Shown: one piece after another, positions 55,758 to 63,780 of the stretch
Layout of the letters: every line of letters starts with the position of its first letter
Numbering within the stretch: position 1 is the stretch's first letter
NCBI RefSeq assembly: GCF_002086125.1
Contig: NZ_MVHG01000001.1
Location: forward strand, 62,001 to 126,000
DNA: 64,000 nt
Source of the DNA: Mycobacterium arosiense ATCC BAA-1401 = DSM 45069
Lineage (GTDB): Bacteria; Actinomycetota; Actinomycetes; Mycobacteriales; Mycobacteriaceae
Direction: 5' to 3'
Program-made: the position numbers and the translations under genes
Notes under the pieces: generated by a model
Told to the model about the DNA's origin: nothing
The model's input: the letters and a program-made list of their open reading frames with translations, nothing else
Database searches by the model: none

Positions 55758-56987
55758 TCACGCGATAGCCCCTGCATTCTTGAGTTCCTTGATCCGGTCC
55801 CAGTCCATGCCGAGCTCCATCAGGACCAGCTCGGTGTGCTCGCTGGCCTGCGGCGCGCGCGTCGTCGTCAGCGGCTCGTGGTTGAACTGGACGGGGCCGC
55901 GCACCACGCGGAAGGGCTTGCCGCCGCCGGCGAGCTCGACTTCGGCGATCATGTCGTTGGCGATCGCCTGCTCGTCGTCGATCAGGTCGACGAGGCTCTG
56001 GAACGGCGCCCATTGGCCCTTCATGGTCTTGAGGTGTTGGCGCCAATAGGCAAAGGGCTTGGCGGCGAAGGCCTTTGCGATCAATTCGGAGGCGGCGCCG
56101 GCGTTCTCGATCAGCGGGAGCACGTCGGAAAAGCGGGGATCGTCGGCCGCCTCGGGGATGCCGAGGTGTTCGAACGTGTCGCGGATCAGCCCGGTCGGGC
56201 TGATGATGCACAGGTTGATGGTGCCGCCGTCGGACGTCTCGTAGTTGCCCATGAACGGATTCACCGACATGGCGCCGGCCGAACCCGGCATGGGGGTGCG
56301 CATGACCTCGCCGGTCTCCATGCCCTGCGTCACGCTGGCGCCCGCCGCCCACCAGGCCGTGCTCAACAGGGACACGTCGAGCTCGACGGCCTCGCCGGTG
56401 CGTTCGCGGTGCAGCAGCGCGGCCGAGATGCCGCCGGCGATGAACATGCCGCCGATCGAATCACCGAACGCGGGAATGCCTTGTCCTAGTGCGCCGCCCA
56501 GCTCCTCGGGCGTCAGGGCGTAACCGATGCCGCTGCGCGTCCAGAACGCCGTGCCGTCGTAGCCGCCGGTGTCACGTTCGGCCCCCTTGTCGCCATAGGC
56601 CGAGCCGCGGGCGTACACGATGTTCGGATTCACCGCGCGAATGTGCTCCACGTCGAACTTGTGCTTCTGTCGCTGCGCGGGCATGTAGTTGGTGAGGAAC
56701 ACGTCCGCGGTCTTGGCCAGCTCGTAGATGACCTCCTGACCGCCGGGGGTGGAGACGTCGATGCCGACGCTGCGTTTGCCCCGGTTGGGATGTTCCATCA
56801 GCGGGTGCCGGTCCGGATCGACCTGAATGCCACCCATGTTGACGAAGCCGCGCTGGGTGTCGCCGCGTACCGGGTGCTCGACTTTGATGACGTCGGCGCC
56901 CCAGTCGGCCAGGATGGCTCCCGCCGCCGGAACGAAGGTGAACTGGGCGAGCTCGAGGACGCGAAAGCCCTGCATTACCTTGACCAT
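55758..56987 (-). CDS. CaiB/BaiF family CoA transferase
   Basis: 409 residues from ATG 56987; ATG 56975 is an alternative. FRVLELAQFTFVPAAGAILADWGADVIKVEHP is the class III signature and Asp176 in IPAFGDSIGGMFIAGGI is the catalytic residue. It lies between the P450 and the thiolase-fold gene with gaps of 10 and 13 bp, so the three form one minus-strand operon behind operator D. It may transfer CoA to the pathway's entry acid or an intermediate. Confidence 0.88.
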   Translation of the reverse strand: MVKVMQGFRVLELAQFTFVPAAGAILADWGADVIKVEHPVRGDTQRGFVNMGGIQVDPDRHPLMEHPNRGKRSVGIDVSTPGGQEVIYELAKTADVFLTNYMPAQRQKHKFDVEHIRAVNPNIVYARGSAYGDKGAERDTGGYDGTAFWTRSGIGYALTPEELGGALGQGIPAFGDSIGGMFIAGGISAALLHRERTGEAVELDVSLLSTAWWAAGASVTQGMETGEVMRTPMPGSAGAMSVNPFMGNYETSDGGTINLCIISPTGLIRDTFEHLGIPEAADDPRFSDVLPLIENAGAASELIAKAFAAKPFAYWRQHLKTMKGQWAPFQSLVDLIDDEQAIANDMIAEVELAGGGKPFRVVRGPVQFNHEPLTTTRAPQASEHTELVLMELGMDWDRIKELKNAGAIA

Positions 56988-56997
56988 TCCCGGGACC

Positions 56998-58206
56998 CTA
57001 CTTGGCGTCGAAGGTAACCGGAAGTGCCGTCGGCGAGCGGAACGGATGACCGTGGATGTGCGGGCCATCGTCGGTCAACAACGTGACGTTGGTCAGCCGG
57101 TTCAGCAGGCATTCCATCGCGACGCGTGTTTCCAGCCGTGCCAGATGCAAACCCAGGCAGGTGTGCTCTCCGGCGGCGAACGAGATGTGTGGCGTGTGCC
57201 TGCGGAAGATGTCGAACTCTTCGGCGCGGTCCCAGCGGCGCTCGTCGCGGTTGGCCGAACCGATGCACACCCCGATCACCGACCGGGCCGGGATCTTCAC
57301 GCCTTCCAACACGGTGTCTTCGGTCGTGAAGCGCTGCACGGTGGTCAGCGGTGTCTCGTAGCGCAGCCCTTCCTCGATGGCCGGTGCCAGCAGCTCGCGG
57401 TCGGCTTGCACCGCGGCGAACTGCTCCGGATGGGTGAGCAGCAGATACAGCAGGTTCCCCGACGAGCGATAGGTGGTCTCCAGGCCGGCGGGTAGCAGTA
57501 GACGCAGAAACGAGTAAATCGCTTCGTCGGTGAGCTTTTCGTTGTTGATCTCCGCGGTGACCAGGTCGCCGATGATGTCCTCGGTGGGCTTGGACTTGCG
57601 CTGTTCGATCTGCTCGACGAAATAGTCCTTGAGCGCCGTCGAGGCCTCGAAGGCACGTTCGTAGTTGACGTGATAGCTGATCAGCTGCACGGCACGGGTA
57701 TGAAACATCGGCAGGTCTTCGTCGGGCAACCCGAGTAGGCGGGCGATGACCCGGGTGGGGAATTCGAACGTGAACTGCCGGACCAGGTCAGCCGTGCCGG
57801 TCGCGATGAACTCGTCGATCAGGGCATTGCAGATCGGCCGCACGACGGTCGGCTCCCAGCGGGCCAGCGCCTTGGACTTGAACGCCGCGGACACCAGGTT
57901 GCGGTGTTCACGGTGCTTTTTGCCCTCCATCGCCAGGATCGTCGGCCCCATGAACAGGCCGATGGTCTTGTCGTACGGCTTGGAGCTGAACGCCCGCCCA
58001 TCTCGGAACACCGTGTTGACCGCGTCGAACGACATCACGGAGTACTCCTGCTTGGGCAGCAGCGATTCCGGGGTCTTGGAGTAGTCCATCACCGTGCCGG
58101 CGAACACACCGGCCTCCCGCCGCTTACGGGCAAAGAACGGGTAGGGGTCGCGCAGGCTGACGGTTTCGTCGCCGGCCCCGGCGGCGGTGTGAACGTTGGT
58201 CGTCAC
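56998..58206 (-). CDS. Cytochrome P450
   Basis: 402 residues, GTG start with GGAG five bases upstream. The heme-ligand loop FAAGEHTCLG contains Cys350; the K-helix ExxR is EEGLRYE and the I-helix is LLPAGLETTYRS (Ala-Gly-x-Glu-Thr). It is a soluble bacterial P450 needing ferredoxin and reductase supplied elsewhere. First gene of the P450-CoA transferase-thiolase unit, with operator D 53 bp upstream. It probably hydroxylates the hydrophobic substrate or a CoA-free intermediate. CYP family not assigned. Confidence 0.92.
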   Translation of the reverse strand: MTTNVHTAAGAGDETVSLRDPYPFFARKRREAGVFAGTVMDYSKTPESLLPKQEYSVMSFDAVNTVFRDGRAFSSKPYDKTIGLFMGPTILAMEGKKHREHRNLVSAAFKSKALARWEPTVVRPICNALIDEFIATGTADLVRQFTFEFPTRVIARLLGLPDEDLPMFHTRAVQLISYHVNYERAFEASTALKDYFVEQIEQRKSKPTEDIIGDLVTAEINNEKLTDEAIYSFLRLLLPAGLETTYRSSGNLLYLLLTHPEQFAAVQADRELLAPAIEEGLRYETPLTTVQRFTTEDTVLEGVKIPARSVIGVCIGSANRDERRWDRAEEFDIFRRHTPHISFAAGEHTCLGLHLARLETRVAMECLLNRLTNVTLLTDDGPHIHGHPFRSPTALPVTFDAK

Positions 58207-58258
58207 CTGATCTCCAGCGTCTTGATCTCAGCACGATCGAACACTTCTTCATAGAGAT

Positions 58259-58281
58259 CCTACTGTAATAATTACAGTAGG
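58259..58281. promoter_or_regulatory. Operator site D: perfect 23-bp palindrome, reference site of the proposed regulon
   Basis: An 11-bp arm CCTACTGTAAT is followed by A and the exact complement arm ATTACAGTAGG. The 19-base core at 58261-58279 is TACTGTAATAATTACAGTA. It lies upstream of the P450 operon. Perfect symmetry and low GC in a GC-rich chromosome are typical of a TetR operator. Confidence 0.75.
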
Positions 58282-58438
58282 CAATATGGGCACCGCTCTT
58301 GGGCCTCGGCGACGTCGGAAACTGTGCGCCAGCGGCCCAGCCGGAGACGGTCCCACACTTGGAAACGATTGAGCGTCAGCCGCTTTGCCCGCTTCGTCTC
58401 GTCTCGTCCTGCCTCTTCGGCGGTTACCGGCGTACCGG

Positions 58439-60091
58439 TCAGCCATTGACCGCCTGCTCGCGCGCCCATCGGTAGTCGGCCTTGCCGGACGGGCTGCGCT
58501 CGATGGCCGCGCGAAAGACGATCGCCTTGGGGAGTTTGTAGCGCGCCAGCGTCTGCGCGGCGTGGGCGACCAGTTCTGCGGGTTGCGCGCTGGCGCCCGG
58601 AGCGAGCGCCACCACGGCGACGACCTCCTGGCCCCACCGCTCGCTGGGGCGGCCGGCGACCACCACGTCGGCCACGGCGGGATGTGATGCGATGGCGGTT
58701 TCGACCTCCTCGACGAAGATCTTCTCGCCGCCGGAGTTGATGGTCACCGAGTCGCGGCCCAGCAATTCGATGGAGCCGTCGGTGCCGTGGCGCGCGCGAT
58801 CACCGGGGACGGCGTAGCGAACGCCGTCGATCACCGGAAAGGTCTTGGCCGTCTTGGCCGCATCGCCCTTGTAGCCGAGCGGAACGTATCCCCGCTGCGC
58901 CAGCCAGCCCATCCCGTCGTGCCCGGGTGCCAGGATTGCCGAAAGATCCTCGGCGGCCACGAAAGTGTCCGGCCCGGCCTTGAACGTCCCCGTCGCCACC
59001 GCCCCCGACGTCGACAGGTGGTGCATCTGCGCCCCGGTCTCCGACGATCCGACACCGTCGACCACGACGGCGTTCGGCAGCGCCTCGATCAAGCGTTGCT
59101 TGACGTACGGGGTCAGCAGGGCGCCGCCGTTGGCGACGATCGCCAGCGACGACACATCGGCCATCCCCTTCTCGATGGCGGCGACCAGGGGACGCGCCAT
59201 CGCGTCACCGACCACGGTGACCACCATGACCTTTTCCCGCTCGATGGTGCGCACCACGTCCTCGGCGTCCAAGTGGTCGACGACCGTGGGAAAGACGACG
59301 GACTGCCCCGTGGTGATCGCGGTCATCACGCTCCACTGGGCCGCACCGTGGATCAGCGGGGGCAGGATCATCAGCTTGGTGCCCGGCCCCGAGGCGGCGC
59401 GTTCGACGATCTCCTCGATGGAGCTCGACGGCTCGCCGGTCATCAGGTTCCGTCCGCCGAAGGACGTCATGAAAATGTCGTGCTGGCGCCACAACACGCC
59501 CTTCGGCATTCCCGTCGTGCCACCGGTGTACAGGACGTACAGGTCGTCGCCGGAGTGCTGCACGGGCGGCGGCTCCGGGGACACCGACGCCAGCGCGGTC
59601 TCGTAATCGACTGCGCCCTCGAGCAAGTCGTTACCCGAGTCGTCGGCGATCTGAATCAGCACGCGCAGCTGTGGCAGATCCGGCAAGATCTCCGCCACCC
59701 GCGGTGCGAACGCGGCGTGGTAAAGCAGCGCGGTGGCCCCGGCATCCGCCAGCAGGTAGTGCAACTCGCTCTTCACGTAGCGGAAGTTGACGTTGAACGG
59801 GGCGACGCGCGCCTCGAAGCTGCCCAGCAACGCCTCGACGAATTCGTTCCCGTTGTAGGCGTAGAGGCCCAGCAGATCTTGGCCCACTTCGTGGCCGCCG
59901 AGCGCGGAGCGCTCGGTGTGGCAGCCCAACCCCTGCGAATGCAGGTATGCGGCCAGCCGGGTGGAACGATCGATCACCTGCGCATAGGTGTAGCGCCGAT
60001 CGCCCTGGATGATCAGCTCCCGGTCGGGGATCGCGGCGGCGACGGCCTTCGCAACGGCCGGAACCGTGAAGGTTGTTGTGGTGTCGAACAT
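58439..60091 (-). CDS. AMP-forming acyl-CoA ligase (FadD-like) 5
   Basis: 550 residues from ATG 60091 (GAGAGG four bases upstream); GTG 60103 overlapping the previous stop is an alternative. LYTGGTTGMPKGVLWRQHDIFMTSFGG, GVGSSETGAQMHHL, VPGDRARHGTDGSIELLGRDSVTINSGGEKIF and SPSGKADYRWARE are complete ligase motifs. Like ligase 4 it has the YTGGTTG form used by mycobacterial ligases for bulky acids. Last gene of the Rieske-led operon. Confidence 0.87.
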   Translation of the reverse strand: MFDTTTTFTVPAVAKAVAAAIPDRELIIQGDRRYTYAQVIDRSTRLAAYLHSQGLGCHTERSALGGHEVGQDLLGLYAYNGNEFVEALLGSFEARVAPFNVNFRYVKSELHYLLADAGATALLYHAAFAPRVAEILPDLPQLRVLIQIADDSGNDLLEGAVDYETALASVSPEPPPVQHSGDDLYVLYTGGTTGMPKGVLWRQHDIFMTSFGGRNLMTGEPSSSIEEIVERAASGPGTKLMILPPLIHGAAQWSVMTAITTGQSVVFPTVVDHLDAEDVVRTIEREKVMVVTVVGDAMARPLVAAIEKGMADVSSLAIVANGGALLTPYVKQRLIEALPNAVVVDGVGSSETGAQMHHLSTSGAVATGTFKAGPDTFVAAEDLSAILAPGHDGMGWLAQRGYVPLGYKGDAAKTAKTFPVIDGVRYAVPGDRARHGTDGSIELLGRDSVTINSGGEKIFVEEVETAIASHPAVADVVVAGRPSERWGQEVVAVVALAPGASAQPAELVAHAAQTLARYKLPKAIVFRAAIERSPSGKADYRWAREQAVNG

Positions 60092-60099
60092 CGTGCCTC

Positions 60100-60720
60100 T
60101 CACGGCTGGTGGGGGAGCAGTCGGACCATCAGGCCATTGGCTTCGCTGAGCAAGGTTCCATCGGCGGCTATCATAGTAGCGTCAATGAAAACCTTCCTGC
60201 CTTCGATGTCGGCGATGCGGCCCTGGGCCGTCAGCGGCTGGTCGATCGGGGTGATGTTGCGGTAGTCGACGTGCAAATAGGCGGTGCGCGTGGGGCGGAT
60301 GTCCGCGGTGGTCACCACCATGCCGAACAGCCAGTCATAGAACAGCGGGATCATGCCGCCGTGTACGGCCCGGTTCCCGCCGATGTGCGAGGTGGTGAAG
60401 TGACCGGCCATCGTCACGCCCCCAAGACCGGACTCCGTGACCAGCCAGGGCGGCATCAGGGGATGGGCCAGCCCGGGCAGGCTCAGCACCCGGCCTGCGA
60501 CCGCCTCGGTCTCCGGGACCTGGTGGCCGTCCAGCAGCGCGCAGGCATTCTCCAGGTGCGCGGCCGCGGCGGCCCACACCGCGGGCTCCGGCCTGGTGGA
60601 CACGGTCAGGTCCTGCAGGCGGCGCAGCGCGGCGACGAACGGGCCCAGTTCCGCTGGGGCGTCCTCGGCGGGTCTGACGTCGGGGAACCCGCCGCGAACC
60701 TCCGGTGCGGTATCGGTCAT
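60100..60720 (-). CDS. PaaI-family acyl-CoA thioesterase
   Basis: 206 residues. TSHIGGNRAVHGGMIPLFYDWLFGM carries the hotdog HGG motif, and YLHVDYRNITPIDQPLTAQGRI the conserved strand. It hydrolyses an acyl-CoA. ATG 60720 overlaps the isochorismatase-fold stop (ATGA), and the open frame further upstream is antisense noise. It sits between the hydrolase-like and ligase genes in one operon. Confidence 0.84.
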   Translation of the reverse strand: MTDTAPEVRGGFPDVRPAEDAPAELGPFVAALRRLQDLTVSTRPEPAVWAAAAAHLENACALLDGHQVPETEAVAGRVLSLPGLAHPLMPPWLVTESGLGGVTMAGHFTTSHIGGNRAVHGGMIPLFYDWLFGMVVTTADIRPTRTAYLHVDYRNITPIDQPLTAQGRIADIEGRKVFIDATMIAADGTLLSEANGLMVRLLPHQP

Positions 60721-61346
60721 CGCGTTCCTTCGTCCCAAGTCCGCAGCAGCTCGTCGGTGCTGGTGATGGTGGCCAGCAGCGACAGCGTGTTGGCGATCAT
60801 CGCTGCACCATAGTCGGCGGGGATGCCGGCGACCGCGTCGCGGGGGACGACCACCCGGTAGGCGGCGTTGACGGCGTCCATGACCAGGTTGGGGATGGCG
60901 ATGTTCAGCGAAACACCCACCACGACAATGGTCGACACGCCGAGATTGCGCAGCACCGCGTCCAGGTCCGTGCCGCCCATCGGGCCCACACCGTGCCAGC
61001 GGCGCAACATTAAATCCGAAGGCTCCGGCCCCAATTCGGGCAGCAGTTCCGCGCCCGGCGTGCCGGGCGTGATGTCCACCCGGCTGACCCCGCCCAGCGC
61101 GAAGATCTTGGCGTTGCGGTTGGAGCCGAGCCCGTCGGACCGGCGCTGAACGAGGCAGTGCACGACGCGCACCCCCGCCGCCCGCGCCGCGGGCAGCAGG
61201 CGTGCGATGTTGGGCAGCGCCTCGCGTCGGGCTTCGGAGGCGAGCATCGCCAGTCCGGCGTCGGGACCCATCACCGCGCCCTGGCACTCCTGGGTGACGA
61301 TCGCGGTGTGCGCGGGCGCGGTCAGTTCGGCCAGTCGATCCGTCAT
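60717..61346 (-). CDS. Isochorismatase-fold protein lacking the catalytic cysteine
   Basis: 209 residues with a clear isochorismatase-like Rossmann fold (AHTAIVTQECQGAVM, VRVVHCLVQRRSDGLG, VVVPRDAVAGIPADYGAAMIANTLSLLATI). The usual triad Asp-Lys-Cys is broken: the first Asp is Glu20 (TQEC), and the Cys of GVxTxxCV is Ala150 in VVVGVSLNIAIPN. A nucleophilic hydrolase mechanism is therefore unlikely. It may bind a ligand, isomerise, or decarboxylate. It overlaps its neighbours on both sides by four bases, so it is retained as a coupled part of the operon. Confidence 0.8.
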   Translation of the reverse strand: MTDRLAELTAPAHTAIVTQECQGAVMGPDAGLAMLASEARREALPNIARLLPAARAAGVRVVHCLVQRRSDGLGSNRNAKIFALGGVSRVDITPGTPGAELLPELGPEPSDLMLRRWHGVGPMGGTDLDAVLRNLGVSTIVVVGVSLNIAIPNLVMDAVNAAYRVVVPRDAVAGIPADYGAAMIANTLSLLATITSTDELLRTWDEGTR

Positions 61347-62353
61347 GCGTTGGCGCTCACCGGCGCGACGTCATAGAACTGCGTCGCCCACTTGCGCAGG
61401 GCCATATAACCTTTCGCGTCCGCCTGGGACAGCGGGGGTTGTTTTACGTACTTCTGGTAGCGCCAGATCTGCAAATCGTCGAACACGGTGGACAGGAACT
61501 GCTTCTCGATTACCTCCCGCAGTTTGCCCTCGGGCACGTCCGCGGTGTCGCCGGGCAGTCTCGGCCACCAGATCGAGTAGAACAGGTCTGAGCATTCGTC
61601 GTCGACCGGCGTGCAGGTGAAGATCAGCCGGTGGTTCTGCGCACCCTCGAAGACGCTGATCGCGCCGCCGAGGCCGAACAGGTGGCTGTGGAACCTCAGC
61701 GCGAGGTCGTCCGGGTTGTCGCTGCGCGCGTCGGGCCAGCCGGCGATGAATTGCCATTCCTGGTCGACGATCTTCCAGTCCAGCACCCTGGGCGTCACGG
61801 TGGCGTGATGAACGTACTCGAAATGCGCACTGTCGGGGGCATTCTCGGCCACGATCTGCGGGTGCACGGGTTCGCGCTCCGCGCGCCGGGAAAACTCCGG
61901 GTACGCCCGGTAGTACCGCGCCGGATCGGTCTCGAATTGAGGGAACTTGCCAAAGATGTCGGGCATTTCCCACTGCGGCTCCTTCCCGTCCGGCTGGTGC
62001 CAGACGAAGGCGCAGTCGTACTGCTCCCGAACGGGATAGACCCGCAGGCGTAGGCCGCGGTTGGGCCGCTCGGGTTGGTAGGGGATGTATTTGTTGCGGC
62101 CGTCCGGGCCCCAACGCCAGCCGTGGAAGGGGCACTCGACGCAGTCGGCGACGACCTTGCCGCCGTGGCCGAGGTGGGCGCCGAGGTGCTTGCAGTGCGC
62201 TTCCAGGACGTGCAGCTCGCCCTGCTCATCCCGGTAAGCCACCAGGTCTTCGCCGAAATAGCGCAGCGGCCGCGCCTCGCCGACGGGAAACTCTGGGGAC
62301 CAGCCGACCATGAACCAGCCGGTGACCTTCCAGGTGAATGGGACTTTCACACC
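61343..62353 (-). CDS. Rieske [2Fe-2S] oxygenase, KshA-like
   Basis: 336 residues from GTG 62353 (GAGAGG six bases upstream), which gives the family start KVPFTWKVTGWFMVGWSPEF. The Rieske motif is Cys53/His55 and Cys73/His76 (CKH and CPFH, 17 residues apart). The mononuclear iron motif is N170-D173-H176-H181 in ENAPDSAHFEYVHHA. The closest known type is 3-ketosteroid 9alpha-hydroxylase oxygenase KshA, but mycobacteria carry many paralogues, so only a ring hydroxylase of an alicyclic substrate is inferred. An ATG at 62386 falls within operator E and is unlikely. Reductase partner not in the window. Confidence 0.88.
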   Translation of the reverse strand, partial: GVKVPFTWKVTGWFMVGWSPEFPVGEARPLRYFGEDLVAYRDEQGELHVLEAHCKHLGAHLGHGGKVVADCVECPFHGWRWGPDGRNKYIPYQPERPNRGLRLRVYPVREQYDCAFVWHQPDGKEPQWEMPDIFGKFPQFETDPARYYRAYPEFSRRAEREPVHPQIVAENAPDSAHFEYVHHATVTPRVLDWKIVDQEWQFIAGWPDARSDNPDDLALRFHSHLFGLGGAISVFEGAQNHRLIFTCTPVDDECSDLFYSIWWPRLPGDTADVPEGKLREVIEKQFLSTVFDDLQIWRYQKYVKQPPLSQADAKGYMALRKWATQFYDVAPVSANA

Positions 62354-62372
62354 CGCGCCTCTCGCGATCGTT

Positions 62373-62395
62373 GATACTAAATTCATTACAGTATA
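62373..62395. promoter_or_regulatory. Operator site E of the proposed TACTGTA regulon
   Basis: The core 62375-62393, TACTAAATTCATTACAGTA, matches the reference palindrome at 15 of 19 positions, with the right arm ATTACAGTA perfect. It lies 20 bp before the Rieske oxygenase start and 40 bp before the divergent monooxygenase remnant. Confidence 0.6.
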
Positions 62396-62433
62396 GATTT
62401 CAGCAGTCCGGTCGGCGCGCGGCAAGGAGTGAA

Positions 62434-62791
62434 ATGACTACAGCGGCTGACGACAACCTGAAGATCACCGGCGGTGACGATGGCAAAAGCTGACCCCTCG
62501 TTTTCGAAGCGAACCGGAGGACCTGCTGCACGAACTCGACGTCATCGTCTACGTCACCGGTTTTGACGCCATGACCGGTGCTCGTTGCCGCATCGATGTG
62601 CGCGGTCGCGGTGGAATGTCGATGGGCGAGTTCTGGGCCGCCGAGGGGCCGCTGTCGTATCTGGGCCTCGCGGTCGCCGGCTTCCCGAACCTGTTCATGG
62701 TTCAGGGGCCCGGCAGCCCGAGCGCCGCCACGAACTTTGTCGCTGCCCTCGAACAGCACGTGGAGTGGATCGGACGCATCCATCACAAGCT
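62434..62791 (+). pseudogene. Remnant of a Baeyer-Villiger-type flavin monooxygenase
   Basis: AAGGAG precedes ATG 62434, which encodes only 19 residues (MTTAADDNLKITGGDDGKS) before a stop. From about 62478, in another frame, the translation is LLHELDVIVYVTGFDAMTGA, then GPLSYLGLAVAGFPNLFMVQ, GPGSPSAATNF and EQHVEWIG. These are unmistakable C-terminal blocks of cyclohexanone-monooxygenase-like BVMOs (residues about 370-470 of 500+). The FAD and NADPH Rossmann motifs and the C-terminal tail are gone. Frame then shifts into the hydrolase remnant. It is a deletion product, still placed divergently from the Rieske gene. Confidence 0.8.
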
Positions 62792-63400
62792 GGGTACAAC
62801 GTCGCGATGCCGGTGCAGCCCGGCCACGGCTGCCGGCGACGCCAATGGCCGGTCTATCCCGACATGGATCCGCTGGGCAACGTGGCGGGCATGATGCGCG
62901 CGGTTTCCGAGGTGCGCGCCGTGGTGCGCTGGGTGCGGCCCCAGGCCACTTCGGTTGTGGTGGCCGGGATTTCGATGGGAACCCCGGTGGCCGCGCTGGT
63001 CTCCCACCTGGAAACGCAGACCGACGCCGTCGCCCTCTACGCGCCCATCCTGGGGCTCAACGCCATGATCGCGCGGCACCTGCAACGGTGGGGCTCATCG
63101 CGCGACGGATTCCGCGAACTGCTGGAATCGCCGGTGGTCACCGAGCTGACGTCGGTGATCGATCCCTTGGCGGTGATTCCGTCCCCGCCGCCGCAGCGCC
63201 GGCTTATCGTTGGGGCGTGGCATGACGGGATGGCGATGCGCGAGCCCGCGGACGCGTTGCAGGAACGCTGGGGAGGCCAACTGTACTGGTACGACGGCAG
63301 CCACGTCGGGCACATCTTCTCGCGACGGGCACAGCGCATCACCGACCGATTCCTGGGCGAGGTGGCCGCGCCGAAAGCGGACGGCGCGGTGCCCGACTGA
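62792..63400 (+). pseudogene. 3' portion of an alpha/beta hydrolase, N-terminus lost
   Basis: From GYNVAMPVQPGHG at 62792 the frame is a normal alpha/beta hydrolase core with the nucleophile elbow VVVAGISMGTPVAAL (GxSxG), an acidic loop and a late His in DGSHVGHIF. The first strands and oxyanion region are missing and the preceding bases belong to the monooxygenase remnant in another frame, so one deletion appears to have joined the two genes. ATG 62807 could still start a ~197-residue truncated protein, so translation cannot be excluded. Its stop overlaps the SnoaL-like start by one base. Confidence 0.7.
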
Positions 63401-63780
63401 TGGCACCAACGTGGACCGCGCGAACCGTGGTCGAGCTCTACAACCTCGTCGTGTGGAATGAACGCAACATCGAACTGGCTGAGGACTTGTTGGGCGACAC
63501 GGTGATTCGTCATGAGGTCGGTGGCGCTCGCACATTGTCGCACGGCGAAGCGGTGCAGCGGGTGGTGGACATGTGGAAGCTGGCCGAGTCGTTGCACTTC
63601 GACCTCAACATCGTCATCGAGGGCGACGACGGCGAGCACGTGGCGATCGTCTACGACTCGACGATCATCACCAAGGACGGCACCGAGACCAACATCGCCG
63701 GCATCGAGGTATTCCGCGTCGTCGACGGCAAGATAACCGAAGTGTGGAACGGCGGCTACCAGCAAGGGGTTTGGAATTGA
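63400..63780 (+). CDS. SnoaL-like (NTF2-fold) polyketide-cyclase family protein
   Basis: 126 residues. ARTVVELYNLVVWNERNIELAEDLLGDTVIRHEVGG and the C-terminal IEVFRVVDGKITEVWNGGYQQGVW are typical of SnoaL/NTF2 folds, which act as isomerases, hydratases or ligand-binding proteins. No active-site call is possible. It overlaps the hydrolase remnant (TGATG) and the following oxidoreductase (TTGA), so it was part of a coupled operon that has lost its first genes. Confidence 0.78.
   Translation: MAPTWTARTVVELYNLVVWNERNIELAEDLLGDTVIRHEVGGARTLSHGEAVQRVVDMWKLAESLHFDLNIVIEGDDGEHVAIVYDSTIITKDGTETNIAGIEVFRVVDGKITEVWNGGYQQGVWN

Noticed and set aside
58249..58446. 65-residue minus-strand ORF between the P450 and ligase 5 genes
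   Set aside because: No recognisable features, and it covers the perfect palindrome; the region is better read as regulatory.
60165..60180. TATCATAGTAGC resembling part of the TACTGTA operator
   Set aside because: It lies inside the PaaI thioesterase coding sequence and matches only one weak half.
62384..62386. ATG as start of the Rieske oxygenase
   Set aside because: It falls inside operator E and adds 11 non-conserved residues; GTG 62353 has a proper ribosome site and the family N-terminus.
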